Assembly (NCBI GenBank): GCA_019694575.1
Contig: JAIBBR010000028.1
Location: 1 to 44,858 of the forward strand
Direction: 5' to 3'
Source of the DNA: Myxococcaceae bacterium
GTDB lineage: Bacteria; Myxococcota; Myxococcia; Myxococcales; Myxococcaceae
Length of the DNA: 44,858 nt
Shown piece by piece: positions 1 to 8,333 of the stretch; the stretch's first letter is position 1; the number at the start of each line of letters is the position of its first letter. A program made the translations under genes and the position numbers. A model generated the notes under the pieces. The model was not told the DNA's origin. It was given only the letters and a program-made list of their open reading frames with translations, and ran no database searches.

Positions 1-1739
1 TCAGCCTGGCCGAGAAAGTCTTTTCCCTGCTTCTTGGCCTCGGGGTGCGCGAACTCATGTGGCCCACGCACCACCTGTGGCACATACAAGAAGTTGTACC
101 ACGGCGGAGGCGACGGCACGCTCCACTCGAGCGTGCTGACCTCCCAGGGGTTGGCCGAAGCGCGTTTGCCCTTCACCATGCTGTAGAAAAAGTTGAACAC
201 GAAGAGCAGCTGCGCCGCGGCGAGCGTGAAGGCCGCGTGCGAGGTGGCCTTGTTCAACGGCAGCAAGTGCTTGAGCAAGTCGTACTGGTACGGGTCAAAC
301 AACCGCCGCTGCTGCCCCGAATAGCCCGCCCATAGCTGCCCAGTGAAGACGAGCGTGATGAGCACGGTCGAAAGCCAGAAGTGCGTCTTGCCCAACGCCG
401 AATTCATTTCGCGACCGAACATTTTGGGGAACCAAAAGTAGATACCGGCGAAGCTGCCCAAGAACGCCGCCGCCGCCATGGTGAGGTGAAAATGCCCCAC
501 CACCCACATCGTGTCGTGCAGGTAAATGTCAGTCATCATCGCGGCGAGCGTAAGGCCGGTGACACCTCCGTAACCAAAGACAAACACCGTGCCCAACGCG
601 AAGAGCATTGGCGTCTCGAGCCGGTTGCTACCTTTCCACAACGTTTGCAGCCAGTTCAGCACCAACAACATCGACGGCGCTGAAATGGCCATCGTCAAAA
701 ACTGAAACGCTTTGCCCAACATTGGGCTCATGCCCGTTTGGTACATGTGGTGGCCATAGACGAGCGCCGAGAGCACGGTGACGGTGATGAGCGCGTACAC
801 CGTGCCGCGGTACCAGAACGCCGGCTTGCGCCCAAAGAACGAGAGCAAGTCAGAGACAATGCCCCACACCGGAAGAATGAGAATGTAGACCTCGGGGTGG
901 CCGAAAATCCAAAACAGGTGCTGGTACAGCATCGGGTCTCCGCCGGTGCGCGTGGCGGCGGTGGCGGCAATGAAAAACTGCGTGCCCAACGTGCGGTCGA
1001 GCAAGAGCAGCAGCGCGGCCGTACCCAGCACCGGAGCGAAGAGCACATTCAACACCGCGGTGAGAAACAGCCCCCAAATGGTGAGGGGCAGGCGCATCCA
1101 CGTCATGCCGGGAGCGCGCAACCGCACCACGGTGGTGACGTAATTGACGCCGCCCATCACCGTAGACACACCCGTGACGAACACCGCTGCCACCACCAGC
1201 GTCTGTCCCAGCCCAGGCATGCCCACGTTCGTCGAGAGCGGCGGGTAGCCGGTCCACCCGGCTCCGGCGGTACCCATGGGCACCCAATAGCTGGCGAGCA
1301 AAAGCACACCTGACAACACGAAAGTCCAAAAGCTCAACATGTTGAGCTTGGGAAAAGCCATGTCCCGCGCGCCGATGAGCAGGGGAATGAGGTAGTTGCC
1401 GAACGCTCCGATGAGAATGGGCGTCACCGCCCAAAAAATCATCACCAGCCCGTGCATGGTGAAGAGCCCTTGGTACATCGCCGGAGTGATGGCGCCGTCA
1501 CTCGAGGGCAGCGCCGCTCCCACCAGCGGCACGCGCACGCCGGGGTACGCCCACTGCCAGCGAATCATCATCGCCAGCGCGCCACCCAGCGCCATGAAGA
1601 CCAGCCCCGCCCACAAGAACTGCTTGCCGATGACTTTGTGGTCCAGCGAAAAAACGCAGCGCGCGATGAAGCCCTTCGGCTCAGGGTGCACGCCCGCTAT
1701 TTCTTGCCCATCAATGACGGCCCACGGCCCGTGACTCAT
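1..1739 (-). CDS. ctaD: Cytochrome c oxidase subunit I (C-terminus beyond window)
   Basis: Catalytic subunit of the haem-copper oxidase that reduces O2 to water in the inner membrane. The frame is open from the ATG at 1739 to the window edge (about 579 residues), so the C-terminus is missing. The expected metal ligands are visible: His96 in TMHGLVMIF (low-spin haem), HPEVY at 281-285 (CuB His and the cross-linked Tyr), the His330-His331 pair in YGHHMYQTG (CuB), and His416/His418 in GHFHLTM (haem a3 and low-spin haem). Many hydrophobic segments match the usual 12-helix core. The start overlaps the stop of subunit II (ATGA), so translation is probably coupled. The motifs point to the A-type family, though subclass was not tested. 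Subunit III is not adjacent; it lies near 19.2-19.8 kb. Confidence 0.96.
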   Translation of the reverse strand, partial: MSHGPWAVIDGQEIAGVHPEPKGFIARCVFSLDHKVIGKQFLWAGLVFMALGGALAMMIRWQWAYPGVRVPLVGAALPSSDGAITPAMYQGLFTMHGLVMIFWAVTPILIGAFGNYLIPLLIGARDMAFPKLNMLSFWTFVLSGVLLLASYWVPMGTAGAGWTGYPPLSTNVGMPGLGQTLVVAAVFVTGVSTVMGGVNYVTTVVRLRAPGMTWMRLPLTIWGLFLTAVLNVLFAPVLGTAALLLLLDRTLGTQFFIAATAATRTGGDPMLYQHLFWIFGHPEVYILILPVWGIVSDLLSFFGRKPAFWYRGTVYALITVTVLSALVYGHHMYQTGMSPMLGKAFQFLTMAISAPSMLLVLNWLQTLWKGSNRLETPMLFALGTVFVFGYGGVTGLTLAAMMTDIYLHDTMWVVGHFHLTMAAAAFLGSFAGIYFWFPKMFGREMNSALGKTHFWLSTVLITLVFTGQLWAGYSGQQRRLFDPYQYDLLKHLLPLNKATSHAAFTLAAAQLLFVFNFFYSMVKGKRASANPWEVSTLEWSVPSPPPWYNFLYVPQVVRGPHEFAHPEAKKQGKDFLGQA

Positions 1740-2536
1740 GGCTTCCAGTCCCAGCCCCAACGCGCGTTCACGTCTTCGGCGTCGAAGCCCAATTCACCCA
1801 AGCGCCCCATGCGTTTTTCCCACTCGTGAAATTCAGCCGCCGGCAACACGTGCAACAACCCGCGCATTTTGTAGTGGTTGGTGCCGCAATGTTGCGTGCA
1901 GCCGAACTCGAAAACGCCCGTCTCGGCCGCTTCGAACCACAGCTGATTCACCGTGCCCGGCACCGCATCGACCTTGACGCGAAAGTTGGGCAGCGAAAAA
2001 CCGTGCACCACGTCAGTCGACGTGAGCTGCACATGCACTGGCGTATTCACCGGCACCCACAGCTCATTCCACACCACGATGTCGTCGCTGCTCGCGCGGG
2101 CTGGCGTGGCGAACTGTCTGTCGGCGCCGGCATAGCGAATGTCCCACGCCCATTGGTGCGCGTTGATTTCGATGCGCACCGTATCGAGATTGCTCGCGGG
2201 TATGGCGAAGTTCCAGAAGATTTCGCGCAGGCCCTTTTCTGATGAATAGAGCAAGCCACCGTCGACGCCGAGCACCACCAACGCCACCAACGTCACCGTG
2301 CGCAGCTTCTGCGTGCCGGCTTCGCCCTTGTCGTAAATGGCGGTGTGTTTGCGCCCGTAACGCAGCACCGCGAAGACGATGCCCAGCAACACCAGCCCGA
2401 GCATCGCGGCGTCGGTGAGGTGGCTGAACGCCAAAACGTCGTCGATGAGCTTGCCGTGCTTCGACGCGTCATGCGGCAGCCCAATGCCGAGAACGCCGAA
2501 CAGAGAGGGAAGCGAGAGCGCCACCGACGGCTGCAA
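1736..2536 (-). CDS. ctaC: Cytochrome c oxidase subunit II, CuA-binding
   Basis: Carries the dinuclear CuA centre that takes electrons from cytochrome c and passes them to subunit I. The 266-residue protein has two N-terminal hydrophobic segments (about 44-60 and 80-97) and then an extracytoplasmic cupredoxin domain. The HQWAWDIRY signature is at about 127-135. CuA ligands are His178 (DVVHGFSLPNF), Cys213, Cys217, His221 and Met224 (CTQHCGTNHYKM). Position 215 is Gln, where most homologues have Glu; that residue binds copper through its backbone carbonyl, so function need not be lost. No haem-binding CxxCH is present, so it is not a caa3-type fusion. The given start is TTG; a GTG at 2524 is an alternative, and neither has a clear ribosome-binding site. 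It overlaps ctaD by 4 bases. Confidence 0.95.
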   Translation of the reverse strand: MQPSVALSLPSLFGVLGIGLPHDASKHGKLIDDVLAFSHLTDAAMLGLVLLGIVFAVLRYGRKHTAIYDKGEAGTQKLRTVTLVALVVLGVDGGLLYSSEKGLREIFWNFAIPASNLDTVRIEINAHQWAWDIRYAGADRQFATPARASSDDIVVWNELWVPVNTPVHVQLTSTDVVHGFSLPNFRVKVDAVPGTVNQLWFEAAETGVFEFGCTQHCGTNHYKMRGLLHVLPAAEFHEWEKRMGRLGELGFDAEDVNARWGWDWKP

Positions 2537-2598
2537 GTAGCACAGAGTGACTTAGCGAACTGTTCGAAATTTACGCCGTCAGCGAGACAGCAGTTTGG

Positions 2599-2967
2599 TC
2601 AACGCATCAACACCATGCCGAGCGCGGTGGCGCCCAAACCGCAGAGCAGGCTCAGGGTGACGTAGAGCGCCGCGGCGGCCCACTGCCCCCTTTGCGCCAG
2701 GGTGACGGTCTCGAAGCTGAAGGAAGAGAAGGTGGTGAAGCCACCAAGTATGCCGGTGGCGAAGAAAAGCTTGGCTTCAGAAGAAATGGCTTCTCCTCGC
2801 AGGGTGAGCCCCATCACCACTGAGATGAGAAACGCGCCGACGATGTTCACCGCCAGCGTGGCGTAGGGAAAAGCGGTTGCGTTCCAGCGAGCACCGAGCA
2901 GCGCTGCGGCGTAGCGGGCTCCGCTGCCGAGACCACCGCCGAAGCAAACAAGAAGAAAACGGTTCAC
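2599..2967 (-). CDS. crcB: Fluoride exporter CrcB/Fluc
   Basis: A small dual-topology membrane channel that lets fluoride leave the cytoplasm. The 122-residue length is normal. Four hydrophobic segments are visible, with the family motifs GGGLGSGARY near the N-terminus and GILGGFTTFSSFSFE at about 72-86, which holds the conserved Phe/Thr/Ser residues of the fluoride pathway. It starts with GTG, whose bases overlap the TGA of a small upstream secreted-peptide gene (GTGA), so its translation probably depends on that gene. No fluoride riboswitch could be recognised upstream. The oxidase subunit II gene begins 62 bases downstream on the same strand, possibly in the same transcript. Confidence 0.93.
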   Translation of the reverse strand: MNRFLLVCFGGGLGSGARYAAALLGARWNATAFPYATLAVNIVGAFLISVVMGLTLRGEAISSEAKLFFATGILGGFTTFSSFSFETVTLAQRGQWAAAALYVTLSLLCGLGATALGMVLMR

Positions 2968-3131
2968 GCTGGCGTTAAAAAGTGAGGGCGTACGCTGTCG
3001 TCACGGCCGGGGCGAACACTGCGGTGAACAGTTGGAGCAACGCTCTGGGTCTCTTCTTCAGCATGAGACGCCAGCGGCAGGAGCAACAGCGACGAAACTG
3101 CGAGAAAAAATGAATTTCTTGGTGCAGGCAT
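2964..3131 (-). CDS. Small secreted peptide coupled to crcB
   Basis: A 55-residue product with a clear signal peptide: Arg5, a hydrophobic core at about 8-20 and a likely cleavage site after ASHA at 24, leaving a mature peptide of about 31 residues rich in Glu, Arg and Pro. I do not recognise the mature part. The start is supported by AGGAG seven bases upstream of the ATG at 3131. The stop overlaps the GTG of crcB, which suggests it is a translated leader as well as, or rather than, a functional peptide. It could also be a remnant of a longer secreted protein. Confidence 0.6.
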   Translation of the reverse strand: MPAPRNSFFLAVSSLLLLPLASHAEEETQSVAPTVHRSVRPGRDDSVRPHFLTPA

Positions 3132-3475
3132 AGCGCACTCCTGACGGACCGGCCAAAGTCGGTTCGCGGTGACATAACTGCCTCTGATCAGATTTGAAAG
3201 ACGGCCGTCGAACCAAACGATACGCACCCGAGAAGGCGTGAAACAACGCCGCTGAAAATCGCGCCAGTGGCCCCGTACCCCTGAAACAGCCATTTGCTCC
3301 CCAAGAAGCCCCGGCCGGGGTGTCCGACTGATTGCGGCCTTTCCCAACCGCTCTTTAAAGCCCCCTGTGCACTCACGAACACCGAGAGCCGCCTGGGCAC
3401 CTCTTGCCGTTAGCCGCGAGCGCACGCTAGAGCAGTGCACGAAGGCCGATTTTTCCACCGGAAAAAAGCGAAGGC
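3132..3475. other. Intergenic region between divergent genes
   Basis: About 340 bases between the small secreted-peptide gene (minus) and the glycosyltransferase gene (plus), so it should hold both promoters. I see no convincing gene, tRNA or riboswitch. One perfect 12-base palindrome, CCCCGGCCGGGG, lies at 3309-3320. Its role is unknown, and in GC-rich DNA it may be chance. Confidence 0.5.
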
Positions 3476-6265
3476 ATGTTCCAAGACACTTTGAACGCCT
3501 GGAGCGCGAACGTGGCGTGGCTGGCGCTCGCCTTCGCGCTGACGCTGCTGGCCCTCTGGTTTGAGCGCACCTACCGCGAGCGTTTTCCCCGGCTCGCCGC
3601 GGTGCTGAGCGGCGCCTCTATTACCTGCGCGCTCGTCATCGGCCTCTTCAAGGCGTGGAAGGTGCTTTGGCTGTGTGACGACGCGTACATCACACTGCAT
3701 TACTCAGCGAACTTCGCCCGCGGGCACGGCCTGGTCTTCAACCTCGGCGAATGGGTCGAGGGCTACACCAATTTTCTCTGGGCGCTCGGCTTGGGCTTGC
3801 TGGCGAAAGTGGGTTTCGACTTGCCGCGCACCGCACTGTTCGGCAACCTGGCCTGCTTCGCCTTAGCGTTGGTGCTGCTCACCGCCTTTGTGCGCAAGGT
3901 CTGCCGCGAGCTGTCATTGCCGGCGCCGGTCATCGTCTACGCGATGTGGGCAATGGCATTGTCGAGCGCCTTCACCACCTTTGGCAGCTCGGGCTTAGAA
4001 ACAATGCCCGCTGCATTTTGGGTGCTGCTCGGGCTCTACGCGTCGACCTTCTCACGCGGGCCGTTGCTGAGCGGCTTGGCCTTCACCGCCGCCGCGCTTA
4101 CCCGGCCTGACCATATTCTCTACGGCGTGGCGATGGGCGTGGGCTTCGTCGTCGAAGGCTTTTTTCATCACCGCGATTTGCCCTTTTTTCGCCGCATTCC
4201 GTGGAAGCGCGCCCTCACCTTCGCCGCGCCCTTCATTTTAATTTTCATTCCCTATTGGTTCTGGCGGTGGCACGCGTACGGCGATTTCTACCCCAACACC
4301 TATTACGCAAAGTCGGGCGGAGAAACGTACCTCGCGCAGGGCTTCGTTTACCTCGCTCACTTCTTGCTCACCACCGGGGCGTGGCTCGGCGCTCCGGCGT
4401 TGCTGCTCGCGGTGCTCGGTTGGCCGTCGAACGGTTTAGAAGCACGGCTGCGCGTGTTCGCGCTCGCCTCGGTGGCGCTGATGGGCACCTACGTGGTGCG
4501 CGTGGGCGGCGATTTCATGGAGCACCGCTTCTTCATCACCCTGCTGCCGTTGATGGCCGCGCTCACCGAAGTGTCGCTGCGTTCTCGCGCCCATTTGCGA
4601 GGCCGCCTAGGCCATGGCCTGTGGCGCGGCGCGGTGACCATGGCCGCGGTGGCGGCGTTCGCTTTCGCCGTGGTGCCCACCAAAATCATCGGGCCGCTCG
4701 AGAAGAAGTGGAACCTCGCCGCCGAAGAGACATTTTACCCAGTGAAGCAGGTCTACCCGCAGGTGGAGCTGCAAGGCGGGCTCTACGGCGTCGGCAAATC
4801 GCTCGAGAAAACGTTCCCGGTGGAGGGCGTACAACCCGTCTTCGCCACCGGCTGCGTGGGCATGGTGGGCTACTACTCGCGCCTGCCTATTATCGACACC
4901 TACGGGCTGGTGAATCGCCGCGTCGCACACAAACCCATTGCCGCGCGCGGCCGGCCCGGCCACGAGAAACACGCTGACTTCGACGACGTGTGGGAGCAAC
5001 AGACGGTGCTCGCCGACGTGCCGTTGTGGGGCGACTGGAAAGACGAGACCGCCGCGTCGGTGCCCGGGCTGCCCATGTGGTTCGTTCGCTACGACGGCAA
5101 GGTGGCCTCGGCGATGGTCAAAGGCGGCGGCTCAGCTCCCAACGTCGAGGGCGACATTCAGCGCTTCGCTGCTTCGAATGACCGCGCCCAGGTGTTGAAG
5201 GCGTTCGGGTTTTATCGGCGCTTTCTCGAAAAAGACTCCGAAGGGCCACGCCGGTTGGCGCGGTTAGAAGCACGGCTCGCGGCGATTGCTGACTTCGAAG
5301 GACACGTACCCAAAACAGTCAGCCTGAGCGGCAGTTTTCATCTCGAAAAGGGGGCCGCTCCCGTGGGCGCGAGCGGTGAAGGTTGGCTCAGCTCACAAGG
5401 CGGCGCCGGCACTTTTCAGTGGGAAGACGCGGCGCAGAGCGGTCAGGTGCTGCGCGTTTCGCTCGGAGGCCTGGCGCAAAAAGGCAGCGTGAAGGTGAGC
5501 GCACAGACGGCCGAAGGTTGGCAAGTGGTGGCCGAAGAAGCGCTCGAGCCACAAACGGGCCTGGTTACCCACGAATGGGCGATGCCGGCGGGCGCGACGC
5601 GCGCCAAGCTCGAAGTGAGCGACGACGACGCGGGGCCCGGCCGCGAAGTGCTCATCGACGCGCTGCGTTTTCAGCCGGTGGGTGAAGCCGCGCGACTCGC
5701 GTTTCTCGAGGGCAAGGGCGATGGCGCGGCCTTGGGTGAGCTGCGCAAGCTGGAGCACGAATTGCCGCCCGCCACCCTTGCACGCGCTACTTGGTACAGC
5801 TCACTGGCGCAGCGGTTTTCGTTTGAAGAAGAGCAGTTCCCCAAAGAAATGACCGTCGAGGGCAACGCCTTCGGCAAGCCGGTGTCAGGCCCACTGCCGC
5901 AGCAGTCGGCGGTGACGGGCATTCACGGTGCGCGCTTCGCCAACAGCTACCACGGCACTGACGTCACCACTGGCCGCTTGAGTTGGCAGCTGCCCGACAC
6001 GTCGCATGTTTTCGTGAATTTGCTCGTGGGCGGCGGCGGCGACTGCAACACGGTCTATGTCGCGCTGAAAGTGGGAGCAAAAGAAGCGGCGCGCACCTGC
6101 GGGCGTGGCGATGAAGTGTTGCGGCCCGCGGTGCTCGAAGCGAAGAACCCCAAAGGCGAGCCACTTTTGTTGGAAGTGGTAGACAAATCGACCACGGGCT
6201 GGGGGCACATTCTGGTCGACGACGTGATGGTGCTCGTCACTCCGCCCGAAATCAGCGCCCGCTGA
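3476..6265 (+). CDS. GT-C-like membrane glycosyltransferase with large C-terminal domain
   Basis: A 929-residue membrane protein. The N-terminal half (about 1-420) has about ten hydrophobic segments. A loop at about 67-100 carries DDAYITLHYSANFARGHGLV followed by NLGEWVEGYTNFLW, the pattern seen in polyprenyl-phosphate-sugar-using GT-C enzymes such as mycobacterial arabinofuranosyltransferase AftB and related uncharacterised proteins. The paired Asp residues are the likely catalytic or metal-binding acids. The soluble second half (about 430-929) looks extracytoplasmic and contains two stretches resembling galactose-binding beta-sandwiches (about 625-735 and 800-925). A role in transferring a sugar to an envelope glycan or protein is inference; donor and acceptor cannot be read. 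It stands alone between divergent and convergent neighbours, with GAAGG just before the ATG. Confidence 0.75.
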   Translation: MFQDTLNAWSANVAWLALAFALTLLALWFERTYRERFPRLAAVLSGASITCALVIGLFKAWKVLWLCDDAYITLHYSANFARGHGLVFNLGEWVEGYTNFLWALGLGLLAKVGFDLPRTALFGNLACFALALVLLTAFVRKVCRELSLPAPVIVYAMWAMALSSAFTTFGSSGLETMPAAFWVLLGLYASTFSRGPLLSGLAFTAAALTRPDHILYGVAMGVGFVVEGFFHHRDLPFFRRIPWKRALTFAAPFILIFIPYWFWRWHAYGDFYPNTYYAKSGGETYLAQGFVYLAHFLLTTGAWLGAPALLLAVLGWPSNGLEARLRVFALASVALMGTYVVRVGGDFMEHRFFITLLPLMAALTEVSLRSRAHLRGRLGHGLWRGAVTMAAVAAFAFAVVPTKIIGPLEKKWNLAAEETFYPVKQVYPQVELQGGLYGVGKSLEKTFPVEGVQPVFATGCVGMVGYYSRLPIIDTYGLVNRRVAHKPIAARGRPGHEKHADFDDVWEQQTVLADVPLWGDWKDETAASVPGLPMWFVRYDGKVASAMVKGGGSAPNVEGDIQRFAASNDRAQVLKAFGFYRRFLEKDSEGPRRLARLEARLAAIADFEGHVPKTVSLSGSFHLEKGAAPVGASGEGWLSSQGGAGTFQWEDAAQSGQVLRVSLGGLAQKGSVKVSAQTAEGWQVVAEEALEPQTGLVTHEWAMPAGATRAKLEVSDDDAGPGREVLIDALRFQPVGEAARLAFLEGKGDGAALGELRKLEHELPPATLARATWYSSLAQRFSFEEEQFPKEMTVEGNAFGKPVSGPLPQQSAVTGIHGARFANSYHGTDVTTGRLSWQLPDTSHVFVNLLVGGGGDCNTVYVALKVGAKEAARTCGRGDEVLRPAVLEAKNPKGEPLLLEVVDKSTTGWGHILVDDVMVLVTPPEISAR

Positions 6266-6283
6266 TAGCTGCTGAGTGCTTGT

Positions 6284-6628
6284 TCAGTTCATCATCGAGC
6301 GCGACGCGGGAGCCGCTTCAGCTCGCTGCAGCATCAACGCCAACCCCTGGCGCGTGAGCAAAAAGCGCACTTCGGCTTTGCCGCGTTCAGTCTCGAGCTC
6401 GGCCTCGAACATCGGCCCGCCGCTGGTGCCCAGCATCGCGTCGCGCCTCGCGTTGCGCACCACGCCGTGCGCCAAGGGTTGGTCTACCGCGCCCTCGTTG
6501 TCGCCACTTTGGTAGAGCTCAAAAGCCACTTGGTGCAGCGACATCGCCAGCGCCGCAGTCAGCGGCACCGAGCTGAAGAGCACGCTTATCAGCACCCAAT
6601 ACGGAATGTCGTCGTCTTCGCCAGCCAT
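6284..6628 (-). CDS. Hypothetical single-pass membrane protein
   Basis: A 114-residue protein I do not recognise. An acidic N-terminus (GEDDDIPYW) precedes one hydrophobic segment at about 11-33, followed by a soluble domain of about 80 residues with alternating beta-like stretches (EAELETERGKAEVRFLLT). It converges on the glycosyltransferase gene, whose stop is 18 bases away, and diverges from tetR. There is no clear link to either neighbour. Confidence 0.6.
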   Translation of the reverse strand: MAGEDDDIPYWVLISVLFSSVPLTAALAMSLHQVAFELYQSGDNEGAVDQPLAHGVVRNARRDAMLGTSGGPMFEAELETERGKAEVRFLLTRQGLALMLQRAEAAPASRSMMN

Positions 6629-6689
6629 CGCATCTGTGCCGTAACACTCGGCTTTTCACTTGGCCAGCACAACGGCTTGCGCTCAAGAC

Positions 6690-6699
6690 CGACCGGTCG
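6690..6699. promoter_or_regulatory. Probable TetR operator upstream of tetR
   Basis: The perfect palindrome CGACCGGTCG lies 12 bases before the tetR start codon. The same core followed by TA recurs at 7360-7371 in the downstream hydrolase gene. GACCGGTC-type palindromes are common TetR-family operators. Its position close to the start fits autorepression; binding is inferred, not shown. Confidence 0.65.
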
Positions 6700-6711
6700 T
6701 ACTATTTTTAC

Positions 6712-7302
6712 ATGTCAAAAGGCGAAAGCACCCGAGAACGAATCATCGAGCGGGCTTTCTTGCTGGCAGGCCGCGATGGGCTCAATGGCTTGTCGTTGGG
6801 CTCGCTTTCAGACGCGCTCAACATGTCGAAGAGCGGTTTGTTCGCTCACTTTGGCTCCAAAGAAGAGCTGCAGGTGGCGGTGCTCAAGCACGCGGCCGAC
6901 ACCTTCACTGAGCAGGTCATCAAGCCTGCACTCAAAGCCCCTCGTGGGCTGCCGCGTTTGGAGGCAATGTTCAACCACTGGCTTGAATGGGGCACCGACC
7001 CCAAGATGCCCGGCGGGTGTCTTTTTCCTCAGGCGAGCGCCGAGCTCGATGACCACTGGGGCGCGCCGCGTTCGGTGCTGGTCAGCTCACAACAGGCGCT
7101 GCTCGCCACCATCGCCCGCGCCGCCCGGCTGTGCGTCGAAGAAGGCCACTTTCGCTCCGGTCTCGATACCGAGCAGTTCGCTTTCGAAGCCCAAGGCCTC
7201 ATCTTGGGCTTTCACCATTCGTTTAGGCTTCTTCGCGACCCCAAAGCGATGAAGCGCGCCCGGGCCGCCTTCGCGCGCCTGCTCGATTCGGCCAAACCGT
7301 AA
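6712..7302 (+). CDS. TetR-family transcriptional repressor
   Basis: A 196-residue regulator. The N-terminal TetR DNA-binding domain spans about 7-55 (TRERIIERAFLLAGRDGLNG, then a helix-turn-helix ending KSGLFAHFGSKEEL). The C-terminal ligand-binding part (about 60-196) includes the GGCLFPQASAELDD stretch. The effector cannot be predicted. No ribosome-binding site is visible before the ATG, so the message may be leaderless. A perfect palindrome sits just upstream and the same sequence lies in the 5' codons of the next gene, an alpha/beta hydrolase, so the repressor probably controls both itself and the hydrolase. Confidence 0.93.
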   Translation: MSKGESTRERIIERAFLLAGRDGLNGLSLGSLSDALNMSKSGLFAHFGSKEELQVAVLKHAADTFTEQVIKPALKAPRGLPRLEAMFNHWLEWGTDPKMPGGCLFPQASAELDDHWGAPRSVLVSSQQALLATIARAARLCVEEGHFRSGLDTEQFAFEAQGLILGFHHSFRLLRDPKAMKRARAAFARLLDSAKP

Positions 7303-7314
7303 AACCTCGCGATG

Positions 7315-7320
7315 AAGGAG
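7315..7320 (+). promoter_or_regulatory. Ribosome-binding site fixing the hydrolase start
   Basis: AAGGAG lies six bases upstream of the ATG at 7327. It overlaps the codons after an alternative ATG at 7312, so it argues for 7327 as the real start. Confidence 0.75.
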
Positions 7321-7326
7321 CCCGCC

Positions 7327-8271
7327 ATGAAACCCGCCTCACAACCCACCCATAAAAGCACGACCGGTCGTATTCTGCTCGCCGCGTTAGAGCGTGTCGC
7401 TCCAGGTTGGCTGGAGCAAACAGCGCTGGCGCGTTTCGGAAAACCCCGGCGGCCCCGTGTGCCCAGAGAGCCGGCGGTTCCCGGCGCGCGCAAGTTCAAC
7501 CTCGAGGCGGCGGGCCACCCGTTGATGGCGTGGGAATGGGGCGAAGGCCCCACCGTGCTGCTGGTGCACGGGTGGAGCGGTTATTCGGGACAAATGCAGC
7601 ACTTCGTACCGCCGCTGCTCAAAGCGGGCTTTCACGTGGTGGCGATTGACTTGCCCGCGCACGGCCAGAGTGAAGGCCACTGGCTCACCTTGCCGGCGTT
7701 GGCCGACACACTGACGTCGGTCTTCTTGCGGCTGCGCCCCCAGGCGGTCATTTCGCATTCATTCGGAGCTGCTGCCTCTGCCCTCGCGCTGCGCGAAGGG
7801 TTTCAGCCCCAGAAGGTGCTGCTCATTGCCCCCCCGGTCGAAATGGAGACCTTCGTACGCCGCTCTGTCGCCGCGGCCGGCCTGTCACCCGCGCGTGCTG
7901 ACGGCATGCTGCGACGCATTGAAAAAATTTTCGGCCCCATTTCGCAGTTCGACTTGCGTGTTGTCAGCACGCGGCTTTCAACGCCCGCGGTGCTGGTGCA
8001 CGACCGTGGCGACGACGAAGTGCCGTTCGCGCTGTTACAGCAAGTGGCGCAGAAATGGCCGCAGAGTCAGCTCATCGAAACCATAGGTTACGGCCACTCG
8101 GGCCACCTGCGCGCCGAAGCGTTCTGCGAAGCCGCGGCGGCCTTCATTTCGGGCAAAACGAAGACGCTCGAATTTCCACTCAGCGGCAACGAGACCGGGC
8201 CGCGCCTTCGTTCAGTGCGCGAAAAAGTGAAGACACTGGCCGAAGCGGTGGTTCATTCCACGGCTCCTTGA
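7327..8271 (+). CDS. Alpha/beta hydrolase, TetR-controlled
   Basis: A 314-residue cytoplasmic hydrolase of unknown substrate. It shows the oxyanion-hole motif HGWSGYSG at about 75-82, the nucleophile Ser145 in ISHSFGAAAS (Ser replaces the first Gly of the usual GxSxG), a probable acid in DRGDDEVP and the catalytic His257 in GYGHSGHL. The start at 7327 is chosen over the ATG at 7312 because AAGGAG sits six bases before it. The palindrome ACGACCGGTCGT at 7360-7371 falls in codons 12-15, so a bound TetR protein would act as a roadblock, unless the true start lies further downstream. It is preceded by tetR (24-base gap) and followed by rlmN. Confidence 0.9.
   Translation: MKPASQPTHKSTTGRILLAALERVAPGWLEQTALARFGKPRRPRVPREPAVPGARKFNLEAAGHPLMAWEWGEGPTVLLVHGWSGYSGQMQHFVPPLLKAGFHVVAIDLPAHGQSEGHWLTLPALADTLTSVFLRLRPQAVISHSFGAAASALALREGFQPQKVLLIAPPVEMETFVRRSVAAAGLSPARADGMLRRIEKIFGPISQFDLRVVSTRLSTPAVLVHDRGDDEVPFALLQQVAQKWPQSQLIETIGYGHSGHLRAEAFCEAAAAFISGKTKTLEFPLSGNETGPRLRSVREKVKTLAEAVVHSTAP
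7360..7371. promoter_or_regulatory. Second TetR-type operator, inside hydrolase codons 12-15
   Basis: The perfect 12-base palindrome ACGACCGGTCGT shares its core and the following TA with the site before tetR. An operator within the translated region is unusual. It would fit repression by blocking elongation, or an internal promoter. Two identical sites within 700 bases are unlikely by chance. Confidence 0.6.
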
Positions 8272-8333
8272 AAACACGCAGGGCCCACGCCTTGCTTCGA
8301 GCCGGGCGCCAGGGCTACAGGGCGTGGCCCACC

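Noticed and set aside
738-1313. Plus-strand frame across the oxidase subunit I gene
   Set aside because: It is low-complexity Arg/His/Glu-rich and opposite the conserved haem- and copper-binding motifs.
3132-3240. Possible fluoride riboswitch before the crcB transcript
   Set aside because: I could not find the conserved GGNGAUG and pseudoknot elements on the minus strand. A covariance-model search would settle it.
8055-8333. N-terminal extension of RlmN
   Set aside because: It overlaps the hydrolase coding sequence in another frame, is Arg/Ser-rich, and would make the enzyme 90 residues longer than its family.
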